NCBI RefSeq assembly: GCF_000714545.1
Contig: NZ_AUNB01000001.1
Span: forward strand, 186,001 to 250,000
From: Thioclava indica
Lineage (GTDB): Bacteria; Pseudomonadota; Alphaproteobacteria; Rhodobacterales; Rhodobacteraceae
DNA length: 64,000 nucleotides
Direction of reading: 5' to 3'
The notes beneath the pieces are model-generated. The model ran no database searches, had not been told where the DNA came from, and saw only the letters and a list, made by a program, of their open reading frames with translations. Of this stretch, positions 29,537-38,340 are shown piece by piece (positions within the stretch are counted from its first letter, which is position 1; every line of letters begins with the position of its first letter). The position numbers and the translations under genes are program-made.

Positions 29537-29974
29537 TCAAAGCCAGCGGCGCACCTGCGCGCGGTATTCGTGAAATTGCGCACCAAAATGCGCGCCGATC
29601 ACCGCCTCTTCACCGATAATGAAACGCACGGTAATCAGCCACATAAAAGCAGGCACCAAGGGCAGCGCGAGGGCGGCATTCCACCACAGGCACAGCCCCG
29701 TCAGCACCAGTGCATCGCCCAGATAAATCGGATTGCGCGTCAACGCGAACGCCCCCGAGGTCACCAGATCGTTCGGGTCGCGGCGCGGAACGAATGTGGT
29801 GTGATGCAGCACCATCTGCCCCGCAGCCACCACCATCAGCACCAGCCCCATCCCGATCAGCGCGCCGCCAAACAGCCGGTCCAGCGTGAACACAATCGGC
29901 ACGGCCTGCCCAATGCCCCACGCCATCGCGGCAAATAACGCCAGCCATAGCGGCGGAATGTCGATTTCACGCAA
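29537..29974 (-). CDS. Isoprenylcysteine carboxyl methyltransferase-like membrane protein
   Basis: A 145-residue membrane protein with about four helices and the NPIYLGDALVLTG segment characteristic of the ICMT/phospholipid methyltransferase-like family, including the conserved RNPxYxG core and a C-terminal EEAVIGAHFGAQFHEYRAQVRRWL. Bacterial members methylate lipids or unknown targets with S-adenosylmethionine. The start appears to be TTG 29974, with GGAAGG about 9 bases upstream. It is followed 22 bases later by the same strand neighbour's territory, and its own upstream gene is the lipoprotein gene. Confidence 0.75.
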   Translation of the reverse strand: MREIDIPPLWLALFAAMAWGIGQAVPIVFTLDRLFGGALIGMGLVLMVVAAGQMVLHHTTFVPRRDPNDLVTSGAFALTRNPIYLGDALVLTGLCLWWNAALALPLVPAFMWLITVRFIIGEEAVIGAHFGAQFHEYRAQVRRWL

Positions 29975-29995
29975 TATCTCGATCCTTCCGCGCGA

Positions 29996-30457
29996 TTACA
30001 GGCGATACACAGTCAGTTCAGGCAGCTCTGTCAGCGGCACCTCCAGCAGGCGCAATGCGGGCAGCGAGACCTCGGACCCTGCCCCCGCCGGTTTGCCCGA
30101 GGGGATCAGCGTCACCTTGGCCGATTTTCCGGTTTTCGGGTTCTCGATACGGCCTTTCCTCTCGACGCTGACAAGCCCGGTGCGCATCCAGAACCCCGGA
30201 TCGGTGGGATCGCCAAGGCTGGCAATGGTCGCGCCCAGTTTGGTCTCACCCGAGGCGGGTTTCTGCGCAGCTTCGGCGCGTTGCGCGGCCGTGGTGGTGT
30301 CCAGCGCTGCGGCGTTGGGTCCGCTCGGTTTGGGCAGCGGCATCGCGGTTGCAGGCGTGCCCGATTGCGCCCCCGGCGCGGGCGCTTTGCGCGTGATCCC
30401 AAGCTGCGCACAGCCCGCCACGGCCAGAACCAGTCCCAAACCTATCAACGCCCGCAT
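29996..30457 (-). CDS. Putative lipoprotein of unknown function
   Basis: The protein has 153 residues with a type II signal peptide: MRALIGLGLVLAVAGC has a lipobox LAVAGC with the lipidated Cys16. A Pro/Ala-rich linker follows. The rest is a small domain (GFWMRTGLVSVERKGRI, SAKVTLIPSGKPAGAGSEVSLPALRLLEVPLTELPELTVYRL) that I cannot assign. A very good GAGGAG site precedes the ATG. It is likely anchored in the outer membrane facing the periplasm. It is co-directional with the ICMT-like gene. Confidence 0.75.
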   Translation of the reverse strand: MRALIGLGLVLAVAGCAQLGITRKAPAPGAQSGTPATAMPLPKPSGPNAAALDTTTAAQRAEAAQKPASGETKLGATIASLGDPTDPGFWMRTGLVSVERKGRIENPKTGKSAKVTLIPSGKPAGAGSEVSLPALRLLEVPLTELPELTVYRL

Positions 30458-30518
30458 GATATATCTCCTCTAAACTTCGTATTAACCTAGCTGATCGGCG
30501 CGCCGGGGAAAATGCCCC

Positions 30519-30950
30519 TCACCCCTTATTCAAAGCGCGCAGGGCCTGACGAAACGCAAGAATACTGAGCAGCGCAAGCATCGGCGTGACGAAGGGCTCA
30601 TAAATCAGCGCGCCAAAGGCCTCACCGGCCAGCCAGCTTCCGCCTTCTGGCGCAGGAAAGCCTGCGCCCACACGATCCGCCACCCAATACCAGCCCAGCG
30701 CGAACATCAGATAGCTCATGAGCTTGAACGGCCACGGCCCTGAAAACGCAGCCAAAACCGCCAGAGGCACAATCAGGATCGCGCTGCGACGCAGGCAATC
30801 GGTGAGAACGGACATCGGGGATGGGTCGAGCGCCGCCATCGCCGCGTTTGGCGCAAAAACGATTTGCACCCAGATCGAAAGCGCTACGATCAGCGCGCCA
30901 ATCAGCCCCGTTACGCTCGCGCGCAGCACCCGAGAGCGGCGCGCACTCAT
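30519..30950 (-). CDS. Small inner-membrane protein of unknown function
   Basis: A 143-residue protein with about four hydrophobic segments (roughly 12-34, 56-70, 74-92, 116-138) and an Arg-rich N-terminus, which suggests a cytoplasmic N-terminus. I see no recognised domain. Its ATG overlaps the moaA stop as ATGA, so it is translated from the moaA message. No direct link to molybdopterin synthesis is visible in the sequence. Confidence 0.7.
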   Translation of the reverse strand: MSARRSRVLRASVTGLIGALIVALSIWVQIVFAPNAAMAALDPSPMSVLTDCLRRSAILIVPLAVLAAFSGPWPFKLMSYLMFALGWYWVADRVGAGFPAPEGGSWLAGEAFGALIYEPFVTPMLALLSILAFRQALRALNKG

Positions 30951-31954
30951 CCGCCGGTATGGCTCATGTGGCGGGTCATCTGCCCGGCGACGGTCTGGCG
31001 CGAATAGTCGAAATCATGGCCCTTGGGCTTGCGCGAGATCGCCCCGCGGATTGCCTCGATCAGCGCCGCGTCATCGCCGCTTGCGCGCAGCGGAGCTCGC
31101 AGATCGGCATTGTCTTCTTGGCCGAGACACATGAACAGCTCTCCGGTGCAGGTCACGCGCACACGGTTGCAATTTTCACAGAAATTATGCGTCAGAGGCG
31201 TGATAAAGCCGATTTTTTGTTGAGTTTGTGCAAGTCGGACATAGCGCGCAGGGCCGCCGGTGCTTTCGCTCAGCTCCTCAAGCGTGAAGCGTTCGGCCAA
31301 TCGGGCGCGCAAATCGGACAGCGGCCAATATTGATCAAGGCGCATCTCCTCGCCCATCTCGCCCATCGGCATCACCTCGATAAAGGTCAGATCGAACCCC
31401 TCAGCGGCGCACCAATCGACAAGGTCAAACAGCTCGTCCTCGTTGAACCCCTTCAGCGCGACGGTGTTGATCTTGACGCGCAGCCCCGCGCGCTTGGCCG
31501 CCTCAAGCCCTGCCTTGACCTGATCAAGCCGCCCCCAACGGGTGATGGCAGCGAATTTATCCGCGTCCAGCGTATCGAGCGACACGTTGATCCGTTTGAT
31601 CCCGAGTGCTGCAAGATCGGGCGCGAATTTCGCCAATTGCGAGCCGTTGGTGGTCAGCGTCAACTCATCCAGCGCACCGGTTTCCAGATGGCGCGAGATG
31701 GTGGCGAAAAACGTCATGATGTCGCGGCGCACCAAAGGCTCGCCGCCGGTGATGCGCAGCTTTTTCACGCCCAAACCGATGAAGGTCGAGCACAGCCGAT
31801 CCAGCTCCTCCAGCGTCAGCAACTCTTTCTTGGGCAGGAATTGCATGTGCTCGGCCATGCAATAGGTGCAGCGAAAGTCGCAGCGGTCGGTGACCGAGAC
31901 CCGAAGATAGGAAATCGGGCGGGCGAACGGGTCGATGAGGGGCGCGTGATCCAT
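30947..31954 (-). CDS. moaA: GTP 3',8-cyclase MoaA (molybdenum cofactor synthesis)
   Basis: A 335-residue radical SAM enzyme. The SAM cluster motif C-x3-C-x2-C is at Cys25, Cys29 and Cys32 (CDFRCTYC), the GGEPL motif follows, the C-terminal second Fe-S cluster region is [18 protein letters not shown], and the chain ends in the required Gly-Gly. It makes 3',8-cyclo-GTP, the first step to molybdopterin. The cofactor is needed by SoxC encoded at 51-52 kb. A 4-base overlap couples it to the membrane protein gene downstream. Confidence 0.95.
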   Translation of the reverse strand: MDHAPLIDPFARPISYLRVSVTDRCDFRCTYCMAEHMQFLPKKELLTLEELDRLCSTFIGLGVKKLRITGGEPLVRRDIMTFFATISRHLETGALDELTLTTNGSQLAKFAPDLAALGIKRINVSLDTLDADKFAAITRWGRLDQVKAGLEAAKRAGLRVKINTVALKGFNEDELFDLVDWCAAEGFDLTFIEVMPMGEMGEEMRLDQYWPLSDLRARLAERFTLEELSESTGGPARYVRLAQTQQKIGFITPLTHNFCENCNRVRVTCTGELFMCLGQEDNADLRAPLRASGDDAALIEAIRGAISRKPKGHDFDYSRQTVAGQMTRHMSHTGG

Positions 31955-32004
31955 GGGTTGAAACTATGCCTCGGGGGGGCGCGCGGCAAGGGGGCGCGTG
32001 TGGT

Positions 32005-33189
32005 TCAAGATGGCGCAGCCAGACGGTCCTCGACCATCCCCACCAGCCAGCTTGCGCCATGTGGGATCGCCTCGTCGTGGAACTCGTATTGCGCGTGATG
32101 CAGCGGCGCGCTGTCGCCATTGCCAAGGAAAAGATAGGCTCCGGGGCGCGCCTCAAGCATGTAGGAAAAATCCTCGCCCCCCATCATCGGGGCCACATCG
32201 CGATCCACCGCGCCATTGACCCGTTCCGCCACGCGCGCGGCATGTTCGGCGCAAGTCGCATCGTTCACCGTGACCGGATAGCCGCGCAGATACTCGACCT
32301 GCGCCTGCCCGCCAAAGGTGGCCGCGACCCCGTGGCTGACCTCGGTTAAACGCCGCTCGGCCAGATCGCGGGTCTCGGGCGACATCGCGCGCACCGTGCC
32401 CCCCAGCGTGACCTCATTGCCGATCACGTTATCGGCCTCGCTTTGCGAATTGAGCGTGGTGACCGAGACCACGACCGGATCGAACGGGTCGACTTCACGG
32501 CTGGCGATGGATTGCAGCGCAAGGATCAGCTGCGCCGAGATCACCACCGGATCGGTGACCTCTTGCGGTTTCGCCGCATGCCCGCCCTTGCCGATTACCC
32601 GGATCGTGAAAAAATCCGCCGAGGCCATCATCGCACCGGGACGCACACCCAGATGGCCCGCCTCCATCCCCGGCATGTTGTGCAGCCCATACACCTCGTC
32701 GATGGCGAAGCGCTCCATCAAGCCGTCTTCGACCATCGCGCGCGCACCTGCGCCACCTTCTTCGGCGGGCTGAAAGATCACGATGGCGCGGCCTGCGAAA
32801 GCGCGCGTCTCACACAGGTATTTCGCAGCGCCCAGCAGCATCGAGGTATGCCCGTCATGACCACAGGCATGCATCTTTCCCTTGGTCTGCGAAGCATGTT
32901 CAAGCCCGGTCTGTTCCAGAATCGGCAGCGCATCCATATCCGCGCGCAGGCCAATCACGCGCGGGCCTTGCGCCCCATGCGCCGCAACCTCTTGCCCTTC
33001 GATCACACCAACCACGCCAGAGCGCCCGATCCCCTCGACCACCTCGTCACAACCAAACGCGCGCAGCAATTGCGCGACGCGCGCCGAGGTGCGCGGCAGG
33101 TCATAGCCGAGTTCAGGATGGCGGTGGAAATCGCGCCGCCAGCCGATGATCTCGGGCAGCAGTTCGGCGAAACGGTTCTTGATGGGCAT
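32005..33189 (-). CDS. M20-family amidohydrolase (hippurate hydrolase-like)
   Basis: A 394-residue metallo-amidohydrolase of the M20D group. Metal and catalytic segments: MHACGHDGHTSMLLG, FQPAEEGGAGA, YGLHNMPG, GKGGHAA and MMGGEDFSYM. Such enzymes remove acyl groups from amino acids or peptides in the cytosol. The true substrate is not predictable. ATG 33189 gives the standard N-terminus (PIKNRFAELLPEIIGWRRDFHRHPEL). It is co-directional with tonB upstream, 66 bp apart. Confidence 0.88.
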   Translation of the reverse strand: MPIKNRFAELLPEIIGWRRDFHRHPELGYDLPRTSARVAQLLRAFGCDEVVEGIGRSGVVGVIEGQEVAAHGAQGPRVIGLRADMDALPILEQTGLEHASQTKGKMHACGHDGHTSMLLGAAKYLCETRAFAGRAIVIFQPAEEGGAGARAMVEDGLMERFAIDEVYGLHNMPGMEAGHLGVRPGAMMASADFFTIRVIGKGGHAAKPQEVTDPVVISAQLILALQSIASREVDPFDPVVVSVTTLNSQSEADNVIGNEVTLGGTVRAMSPETRDLAERRLTEVSHGVAATFGGQAQVEYLRGYPVTVNDATCAEHAARVAERVNGAVDRDVAPMMGGEDFSYMLEARPGAYLFLGNGDSAPLHHAQYEFHDEAIPHGASWLVGMVEDRLAAPS

Positions 33190-33255
33190 GGGGTGCGGCT
33201 TTGTGTTGGGGCAAATCGCGCCTACCTTGGCCTGTGCGCGATGCGCGTGCAAGCG

Positions 33256-34071
33256 CTAGCGAAACGCCATTGGCAGGTCAAACGCGTAGCTTTGCGCGCC
33301 CAGCCCCTTGGGCGCTGGCGCGAACCGCCCGGCCCGGCGCACCGCCTGCAACGCCGCACGATCCAGCGCCGCGCGCCCCGAACTGCGCGCCAGCGAGACC
33401 GACAGCAATTGGCCCGTGCGCGCCACGCGCATCGTGACGATCACGCGCCCCGCGCCAGCCCCTGCGGGCGGCGTTTTGGCGCGTTCAATCTGCGCGCGGA
33501 TTTGCGCACCCCAAGCCGCCATCGCGGCGCGGGTTTGCCCCGCCGACAGGGTCGCGGCCTTGGCCTTGCCCTGCTGGCCTGCCGCAGCCCCGCCGCCCGC
33601 ACCCTTGGCCTGCTGTTTGGGTACGGCTTGCGAGGCGCGCGCGGCTTTGGGCGCGGTTTTGTTAGCCGGTTTCGATTGCGGTTTTGGCTTGGCGACCGGG
33701 CGCGGCATCTCCGGCGGGGGGGGCGCGGTTTGCGGCGGCGGCGGGGGCTCAGGCGTTTGCGGCGAAGCGGGCGCGGTTGGCGCGGCATTGGCGAGGGGCG
33801 GATCGCTGGGTGCGGGGGCTTTGGGCGGTGCCTCATCCGTTTGCGACGCGAGCGGCTGAGGCGTTGTCGCAACCTCCGGCGGGCGCTCCCAATCGGCCAC
33901 AACCGCAGCCATCGCGGCCGAGGATGGCGTAATCGCGACCAGATCCGCCCCCTGCGCGCCTGCAGACTGTGCCCCGCCCGCAACCGGCGGCTGCCAGAGC
34001 GCAAACACCGTCAGATGCAGCGCCACCGCCCCGCCGAGTGCTGCGCCAAAGGCCCAGACCCGCGCGCTCAT
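33256..34071 (-). CDS. tonB: TonB-family energy transducer
   Basis: A 271-residue protein with one N-terminal membrane anchor (about 5-27), a long Pro/Ala/Lys-rich periplasm-spanning region (about 60-160, with PPPPP and KPKPQSK stretches) and a C-terminal TonB fold (RVIVTMRVARTGQLLSVSLARSSG). It overlaps the second exbD gene by 4 bases in an exbB-exbD-exbD-tonB operon. It passes energy from ExbB/ExbD to outer-membrane receptors. No receptor gene lies in the window, so the substrate is unknown. Confidence 0.88.
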   Translation of the reverse strand: MSARVWAFGAALGGAVALHLTVFALWQPPVAGGAQSAGAQGADLVAITPSSAAMAAVVADWERPPEVATTPQPLASQTDEAPPKAPAPSDPPLANAAPTAPASPQTPEPPPPPQTAPPPPEMPRPVAKPKPQSKPANKTAPKAARASQAVPKQQAKGAGGGAAAGQQGKAKAATLSAGQTRAAMAAWGAQIRAQIERAKTPPAGAGAGRVIVTMRVARTGQLLSVSLARSSGRAALDRAALQAVRRAGRFAPAPKGLGAQSYAFDLPMAFR

Positions 34072-34478
34072 TTCGCGCGCACCACCAGCGAAAGGTCACG
34101 AAACCCAAGCGCGGCAAGCTGCGGCAGCAGGTCGGCCAGCGCCGCGCCCGGCACTCCCGCATCGGCGCGCAGTTGCAGCGTATCGGCGCAGTCCCCGCAT
34201 TGCGCACGCGCCGCCTCTGCCGCCTGCCCCAGTGCCGCCAAGGCGCCCGCGCCGCGCTCCGTGCCAAAGCCCGTCTCGCCTTTTGCATCAAGATACAGCG
34301 TCAGAGCGCCGGGATCGGGCGCAGTATCGCTGCGCGCCTCGGGCGGGGTTACGGTGAAAGGCGCGGGGCGCGCGAGCGTGGCGGCCAGCAGGAAAAACAC
34401 CAGCAGCAGAAATACCACGTTGATCATCGGCAAAAGCGGCTCGCTCAGCGCGCGACGGGGGGGCGGCGCGATCCGCAT
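34068..34478 (-). CDS. exbD: ExbD/TolR-family protein lacking the conserved membrane aspartate
   Basis: A 136-residue ExbD paralogue with one N-terminal membrane helix and a periplasmic domain. In place of the family PMIDVVF motif it has PMINVVF: the codon is AAC, so the aspartate that carries protons in ExbD is Asn here. The rest of the helix is normal. The periplasmic part contains a Cys pair (QCGDCADTLQL). Its ATG overlaps the preceding exbD stop (TGATG). It may act only in a hetero-oligomer with the other ExbD. Confidence 0.85.
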   Translation of the reverse strand: MRIAPPPRRALSEPLLPMINVVFLLLVFFLLAATLARPAPFTVTPPEARSDTAPDPGALTLYLDAKGETGFGTERGAGALAALGQAAEAARAQCGDCADTLQLRADAGVPGAALADLLPQLAALGFRDLSLVVRAK

Positions 34479-34858
34479 CAGCGCACCAACACGAGCTGCG
34501 CGATCCCTGCCCCGCGCAACTGCTCCATCACCGCGATCACATCTTGCAAACTTGCGCCCTTGGGGCGGATCACGACCGGATCGGTGGGCTTGGCCATCAG
34601 CGCATTCAAGCGCGCCGCCAGATCGCCCGGCGCAATCGCCACGCCGTTGAGGCTCAGTACCCCATCTGCCCCGACATCCACCAGACGCGGCGGGCCCGAC
34701 CATTGCGCAGACGCCCCGCCACCAATGCTCAGATCCAGCGTACGCTCAACCCCAAAGCGTGAGGCTAGCATGAAAAACACCAGCAGCAAAAACACCACGT
34801 CGATCATCGGCGTCAACGCCGCGCGGCGACGCGGACGGGGTGTATCGAAGGTGAACAT
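34478..34858 (-). CDS. exbD: Biopolymer transport protein ExbD
   Basis: A 126-residue ExbD/TolR-family protein with the intact proton-pathway motif LTPMIDVVFLLLVFF in its single membrane helix and a periplasmic domain ending in QLRGAGIAQLVLVR. ATG 34858 overlaps the exbB stop (TGATG). A GTG one codon earlier is possible. It forms the motor with ExbB that energises TonB. A second, Asn-containing exbD follows directly. Confidence 0.92.
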   Translation of the reverse strand: MFTFDTPRPRRRAALTPMIDVVFLLLVFFMLASRFGVERTLDLSIGGGASAQWSGPPRLVDVGADGVLSLNGVAIAPGDLAARLNALMAKPTDPVVIRPKGASLQDVIAVMEQLRGAGIAQLVLVR

Positions 34859-35547
34859 CACTCGGCGGCGGCGCGGTCCGGTGCCGCGCTGGAGGGGGCA
34901 ACATCGCGCGGCGCGCGCAGGAATATCCGCGTCGCGCTGTCTTCAAGATCATGGCGCAGCCGGTCCACCACCGCATCAAACCCCGACAGCGCGATCTGCG
35001 CCGGAATCGCCACGCCCATACCCGCCGCCGTGGTCAAAAGCGCCTCCCAGATGCCGCCAGCAAGGGTGGCAGGATCGGCCTGAACGCCCGCCTCTTGCAG
35101 CGCACGAAAGGCCGCGATCATCCCCGCGACCGTGCCAAGCAATCCCAGGAGCGGGCCGATCACGACGGCAAGTTCCAAGCCCCGTAGCCCCGAGCGCGCC
35201 CGGATCAGCAACGCCCGCGCAGCGCGGGCCGTTTCGGCCTCGGCTCCCGCGCGATCAAGGGTCCGGTCTTGCAGAGCCGCCATCGCACGGCGCGCCAGTT
35301 GCGCCCGCAACGACCGCCGCCCCGCCAAAGCCGCCTGTGCCGCGGCGATATCACCCGCCTCCCACGCCGCAATCGCAGCTTGGGTACGCGCCCCGCCCGA
35401 CCACGCGCCCGCCATCGACAGGTCCCAGATTTTCCACAAGATCAGCGCCAGCGACAGCACCGACAGCGCCGCAATCGCCCACATCGCAGGCCCGCCAAGG
35501 CTGAGCGCGTCGATCAACCGGCCCGGTATCTGGCTAATGTCGGCCAT
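34858..35547 (-). CDS. exbB: MotA/TolQ/ExbB proton channel family protein ExbB
   Basis: The protein has 229 residues with three membrane segments in the ExbB pattern: an N-terminal helix (about 14-36), then the conserved channel pair with RGLELAVVIGPLLGLLGTVAGMIAAF and LTTAAGMGVAIPAQIAL. It forms the pentameric proton channel around ExbD. GGGAGACGCA precedes the ATG. First gene of the exbB-exbD-exbD-tonB operon. Confidence 0.92.
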   Translation of the reverse strand: MADISQIPGRLIDALSLGGPAMWAIAALSVLSLALILWKIWDLSMAGAWSGGARTQAAIAAWEAGDIAAAQAALAGRRSLRAQLARRAMAALQDRTLDRAGAEAETARAARALLIRARSGLRGLELAVVIGPLLGLLGTVAGMIAAFRALQEAGVQADPATLAGGIWEALLTTAAGMGVAIPAQIALSGFDAVVDRLRHDLEDSATRIFLRAPRDVAPSSAAPDRAAAE

Positions 35548-35941
35548 TGCGTCTCCCGTGGTTGCGAAGCGTCTCGCGCGCGAAATCTAACGCGCAGCGT
35601 CCATTTCGCTGTGGCACAGTCTGGCACGCCTTTCAACTCTGCGCAGGCGGATCGGTGCCCAGAGACGGCCAGTTTCCTTATGGCAATGGGGAAAGTGGTG
35701 CACGCGCCCTACGCCCCTTTATATGTCAGCCTCGGCCAGCGCCGCTCTAGAGCGTCACAGCGCTGCGCTACGCGCTGCGATAGGCGGGCGACTATCGTTT
35801 TCAACTATAAATCTTGGACCACCGAAAGGTGCGCATGCGCACAAAACATGTCAATACAAGCTATTTAATCTGCAAAATAACACGCCATATGAAGTCGCGA
35901 GAGGAAAGACCCCTCGGCCCAAATTACAGAGTGAGATTGAC
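35548..35941. other. 394-bp non-coding region with a perfect 14-bp palindrome
   Basis: This divergent gap separates exbB (leftward) and a small secreted protein gene (rightward). It contains the perfect palindrome GTGCGCATGCGCAC at 35829-35842, followed by an AT-rich stretch with CTATTTAATC at about 35862 that could be a -10 region for the rightward gene. I see no Fur-type box for exbB. Nothing else is recognised in it. Confidence 0.5.
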
Positions 35942-36196
35942 ATGAAACACATCATCGCAACATCCGCCGTTCTCGCGCTCCTTGCAGGGACCGCATCCGC
36001 CGCCAACACTCAGATGCACCAACGCCACGCCCCCTTCCCGAACGGCGTCACCGCTACGCAAACGGCTAGCGTTCCGGCAGACTCGGTCTATTCCAACAAG
36101 GAACTGGAGCGGGCGCATCTGACCCCGACTGAACTCGTCAAAGTGACCGTCATCCCGGCACCCGACTATATCATACCGTCAAAGCACGACAATTGA
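35942..36196 (+). CDS. Small secreted protein of unknown function
   Basis: An 84-residue protein with a clear Sec signal peptide (MKHIIATSAVLALLAGTASA, cleavage after ASA near residue 20). The mature part of about 64 residues is polar and has no cysteines (QMHQRHAPFPNGVTATQT, SVYSNKELERAHLTPTELVKVTVIPAPDYI). I know no family for it. A strong intrinsic terminator just after the stop and a promoter-like region before it support a real single-gene unit. Confidence 0.65.
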   Translation: MKHIIATSAVLALLAGTASAANTQMHQRHAPFPNGVTATQTASVPADSVYSNKELERAHLTPTELVKVTVIPAPDYIIPSKHDN

Positions 36197-36216
36197 TCCA
36201 AGCTACCGCGACTGTC

Positions 36217-36251
36217 AGTGGGCGTCTGCATCGTGCAGGCGCCCCACTTTT
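36217..36251 (+). terminator. Intrinsic terminator after the small secreted protein gene
   Basis: A stem, AGTGGG...CCCACT with one bulge, continues into CTGCA-tcg-TGCAG and is followed by TTTT on the plus strand. It begins 21 bp after the stop of the rightward 84-residue gene. Confidence 0.75.
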
Positions 36252-36413
36252 GGCAATTGCCCCGCGCATCCCATCTGCACAGCCGTTGAGATTGATAACG
36301 ATCTGCCACCGGAAACGCGCGTATCATCTTAGCACGCCCCACATTGCTCGTGTGTAGCGCTTGTGTATTGATTTCCCGCTTAATTGCCTTTTTCCTGCGA
36401 AAACAACAGGAAA

Positions 36414-36489
36414 TGGTGCCGGCGGAGAGACTCGAACTCCCGACCCCCTGATTACAAATCAGACGCTCTACCAACTGAGCTACGCCGGC
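36414..36489 (-). tRNA. tRNA-Thr, anticodon UGU
   Basis: The 76-nt minus-strand sequence begins GCCGGCGTAGCTCAGTTGG and ends CGCCGGCACCA. The 7-bp acceptor stem GCCGGCG/CGCCGGC, a normal D arm, the anticodon stem around loop TTTGTAA with anticodon TGT, the T arm with GTTCGAGTC and an encoded CCA end are all visible. It reads ACA/ACG threonine codons. A 7-bp hairpin (36391-36397 with 36407-36413) lies just past its 3' end and may serve in 3' processing. Confidence 0.95.
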
Positions 36490-36536
36490 CTTTGGCCTCG
36501 CAATAGCGCGGCGCGCGCGTTCGTGCAAGCGTCAGA

Positions 36537-38177
36537 TCAAGGTCTTTTGCCCAGATTGGCGCGCGCGAGCACCAGAACGGCCGCCAAGCCCACCGCAGAC
36601 ACCAGCAAAGCTGCGGGTGAGGCCTCGCCCAACTTCTCAAGGCTGGCTTTTTCCTGCACGCGCGTGGCAAGCGTTTCGTAGTTGAACGGGCGCAGCAGAA
36701 GGGTGGCGGGCAGTTCCTTGACGCAATCCACAAAAACCAGCAGCAGCGCCGAGCCGATCGAGCCGCGCATAAGCGGGACGTAAATCTCGCGCAGCACATT
36801 GCCTTTGGCGCGCCCCAGACTGCGCGCGGCCATCGGCAGCGAGGGCGGCACCCGCGCGAAGGCGGCATCAACCGCGCCCTGCGCAATCGCGAAAAACCGC
36901 ACCACATAGGCCAGCACAATCGCCACCGCCGTGCCCGTCAGCAACAGCCCCGGATCATGACCCGTCAGCGCCAGCACAGCATCGGCCAGAGCATTGTCGA
37001 AATAGGCCAACGGGATCAGCACGCCAACCGCCAGAACCGCCCCCGGCGCGGCATAGCCCAGCGTCGTCAAAGGCAGCAAGCGGCGCGCCAGACCCGCGCC
37101 CGTCATGCGCACGCCATACACCATGAACAGCGCCATCGCGACGGTCAGCAGCGCCGCCGCGCCGCCGGTGCTCAGCGTGTGCCACAGCGCAAGCCCAAGA
37201 CCGCGCCCGAACCATGCCTCGGGATTGGCCAGCGCGTGGGACGCCATCACGCCCACCGGCAAGACAAATCCAAACGCGACGGGCAAGGCGCAAAGTGCCG
37301 CCGCAAGCCACCCCGCCCAACCGGTGAGAGTAACCGGCATCACCGGGCGCGAATGCCGTGCGCTTTGATAGTAACGTGCCTTTCGACGCGAGACTTTCTC
37401 TAGCGCGAAAAGCAGAAAGACGATTCCAAGGATCAGCAGCGCCAGTTGCGCCGCGCCCCCGGCATTGCCCCCCTCCAGCCATGTCGCGAAAATTCCGGTG
37501 GTCAGGGTCTGCACGCCGAAATGCTCCACAACACCGTAATCGGCGACGGTCTCCATCATCGCAATCGCGGCCCCCGCGGCAATCGCAGGGCGCGCCAGCG
37601 GCAGGCCGACGCGCCAAAATAGCGCCAGCGGCCCCGCGCCGAGCGCGCGCGCCACCTCATAGCTTGCGCCCGATTGTTCACGCAGCGCGGCGCGGGTGAT
37701 CAGGTAGGTGTAGGGATAAAGGGCCGCCGATAGCACCACGACCGCCGCCTCGCGCGAACGGATCGAGGGAAACCAATAGTCGCGCGCCGAGGCCCAGCCG
37801 AATGTCGCGCGCAAAGCAGTCTGCACCGGGCCGGAATAATCCAGAAAATCGCTGAGTGCATAGGCGCCGACATAGGCCGGAATCGCGAGCGGAAACAGCA
37901 ATAGCCATTCCAGCGCGCCCCGCCCGACAAAGCGATACATCACCACCAGCCACGCCGCCCCTGCCCCGCTTGCCGCGCTGAAAACGCCTACGCCAAGCGC
38001 CAGAAACGCGGTGTTGCTGAGATAGCGCGGCAAGGTCGTAGCCACCAGATGCGGCCAGATGTTTTCGCGCGGATCAAAGGCCATCACGACAACCGCCAAA
38101 ATCGGCGCAAGCACCAGCGCCGCGATCATCACAGCGCCCGCAGACCACAGCCCGCCTTGCGTGCGTGGGCGCGACAT
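36537..38177 (-). CDS. Fe(III)-type ABC transporter permease (FbpB-like), orphan
   Basis: A 546-residue inner-membrane protein made of two fused permease halves, about twelve helices in all, each with an EAA loop (SYEVARALGAGPLALFWRVGLPL and MAARSLGRAKGNVLREIYVPL). This is the FbpB/thiamine-permease architecture. No binding protein or ATPase gene is next to it, so it must work with partners encoded elsewhere. Start uncertain: ATG 38177 (MSRPRTQ) is chosen, and ATG 38231 would add 18 residues. Neither has a strong ribosome site. It lies 47 bp from the tRNA-Thr gene. Confidence 0.85.
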   Translation of the reverse strand: MSRPRTQGGLWSAGAVMIAALVLAPILAVVVMAFDPRENIWPHLVATTLPRYLSNTAFLALGVGVFSAASGAGAAWLVVMYRFVGRGALEWLLLFPLAIPAYVGAYALSDFLDYSGPVQTALRATFGWASARDYWFPSIRSREAAVVVLSAALYPYTYLITRAALREQSGASYEVARALGAGPLALFWRVGLPLARPAIAAGAAIAMMETVADYGVVEHFGVQTLTTGIFATWLEGGNAGGAAQLALLILGIVFLLFALEKVSRRKARYYQSARHSRPVMPVTLTGWAGWLAAALCALPVAFGFVLPVGVMASHALANPEAWFGRGLGLALWHTLSTGGAAALLTVAMALFMVYGVRMTGAGLARRLLPLTTLGYAAPGAVLAVGVLIPLAYFDNALADAVLALTGHDPGLLLTGTAVAIVLAYVVRFFAIAQGAVDAAFARVPPSLPMAARSLGRAKGNVLREIYVPLMRGSIGSALLLVFVDCVKELPATLLLRPFNYETLATRVQEKASLEKLGEASPAALLVSAVGLAAVLVLARANLGKRP

Positions 38178-38340
38178 GGCGGGCGAACGGGATAGCACGC
38201 TAATTTCCTGAGTATTTTTGTCAGACCGCATCCCGCTTTCTAGCCCGAAACGCATTTGCCTGTCCAGATTTCAACAGCTAAAGTGCGGCTCAATTACAAA
38301 CGCGCCGTCAAGGCCGCACAACCATTGCGAGGTCGAGCAG

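Noticed and set aside
32443-34650. 735-residue open frame on the plus strand opposite the amidohydrolase, tonB and exbD genes
   Set aside because: It crosses several real genes, is extremely Arg-rich and low-complexity, and has no ribosome site. It is a consequence of high G+C at third codon positions.
36391-36413. Intrinsic terminator of the tRNA-Thr gene
   Set aside because: The 7-bp hairpin TTTCCTG/CAGGAAA is real but is not followed by a T-run in the tRNA direction, so I list it only as a possible processing element.
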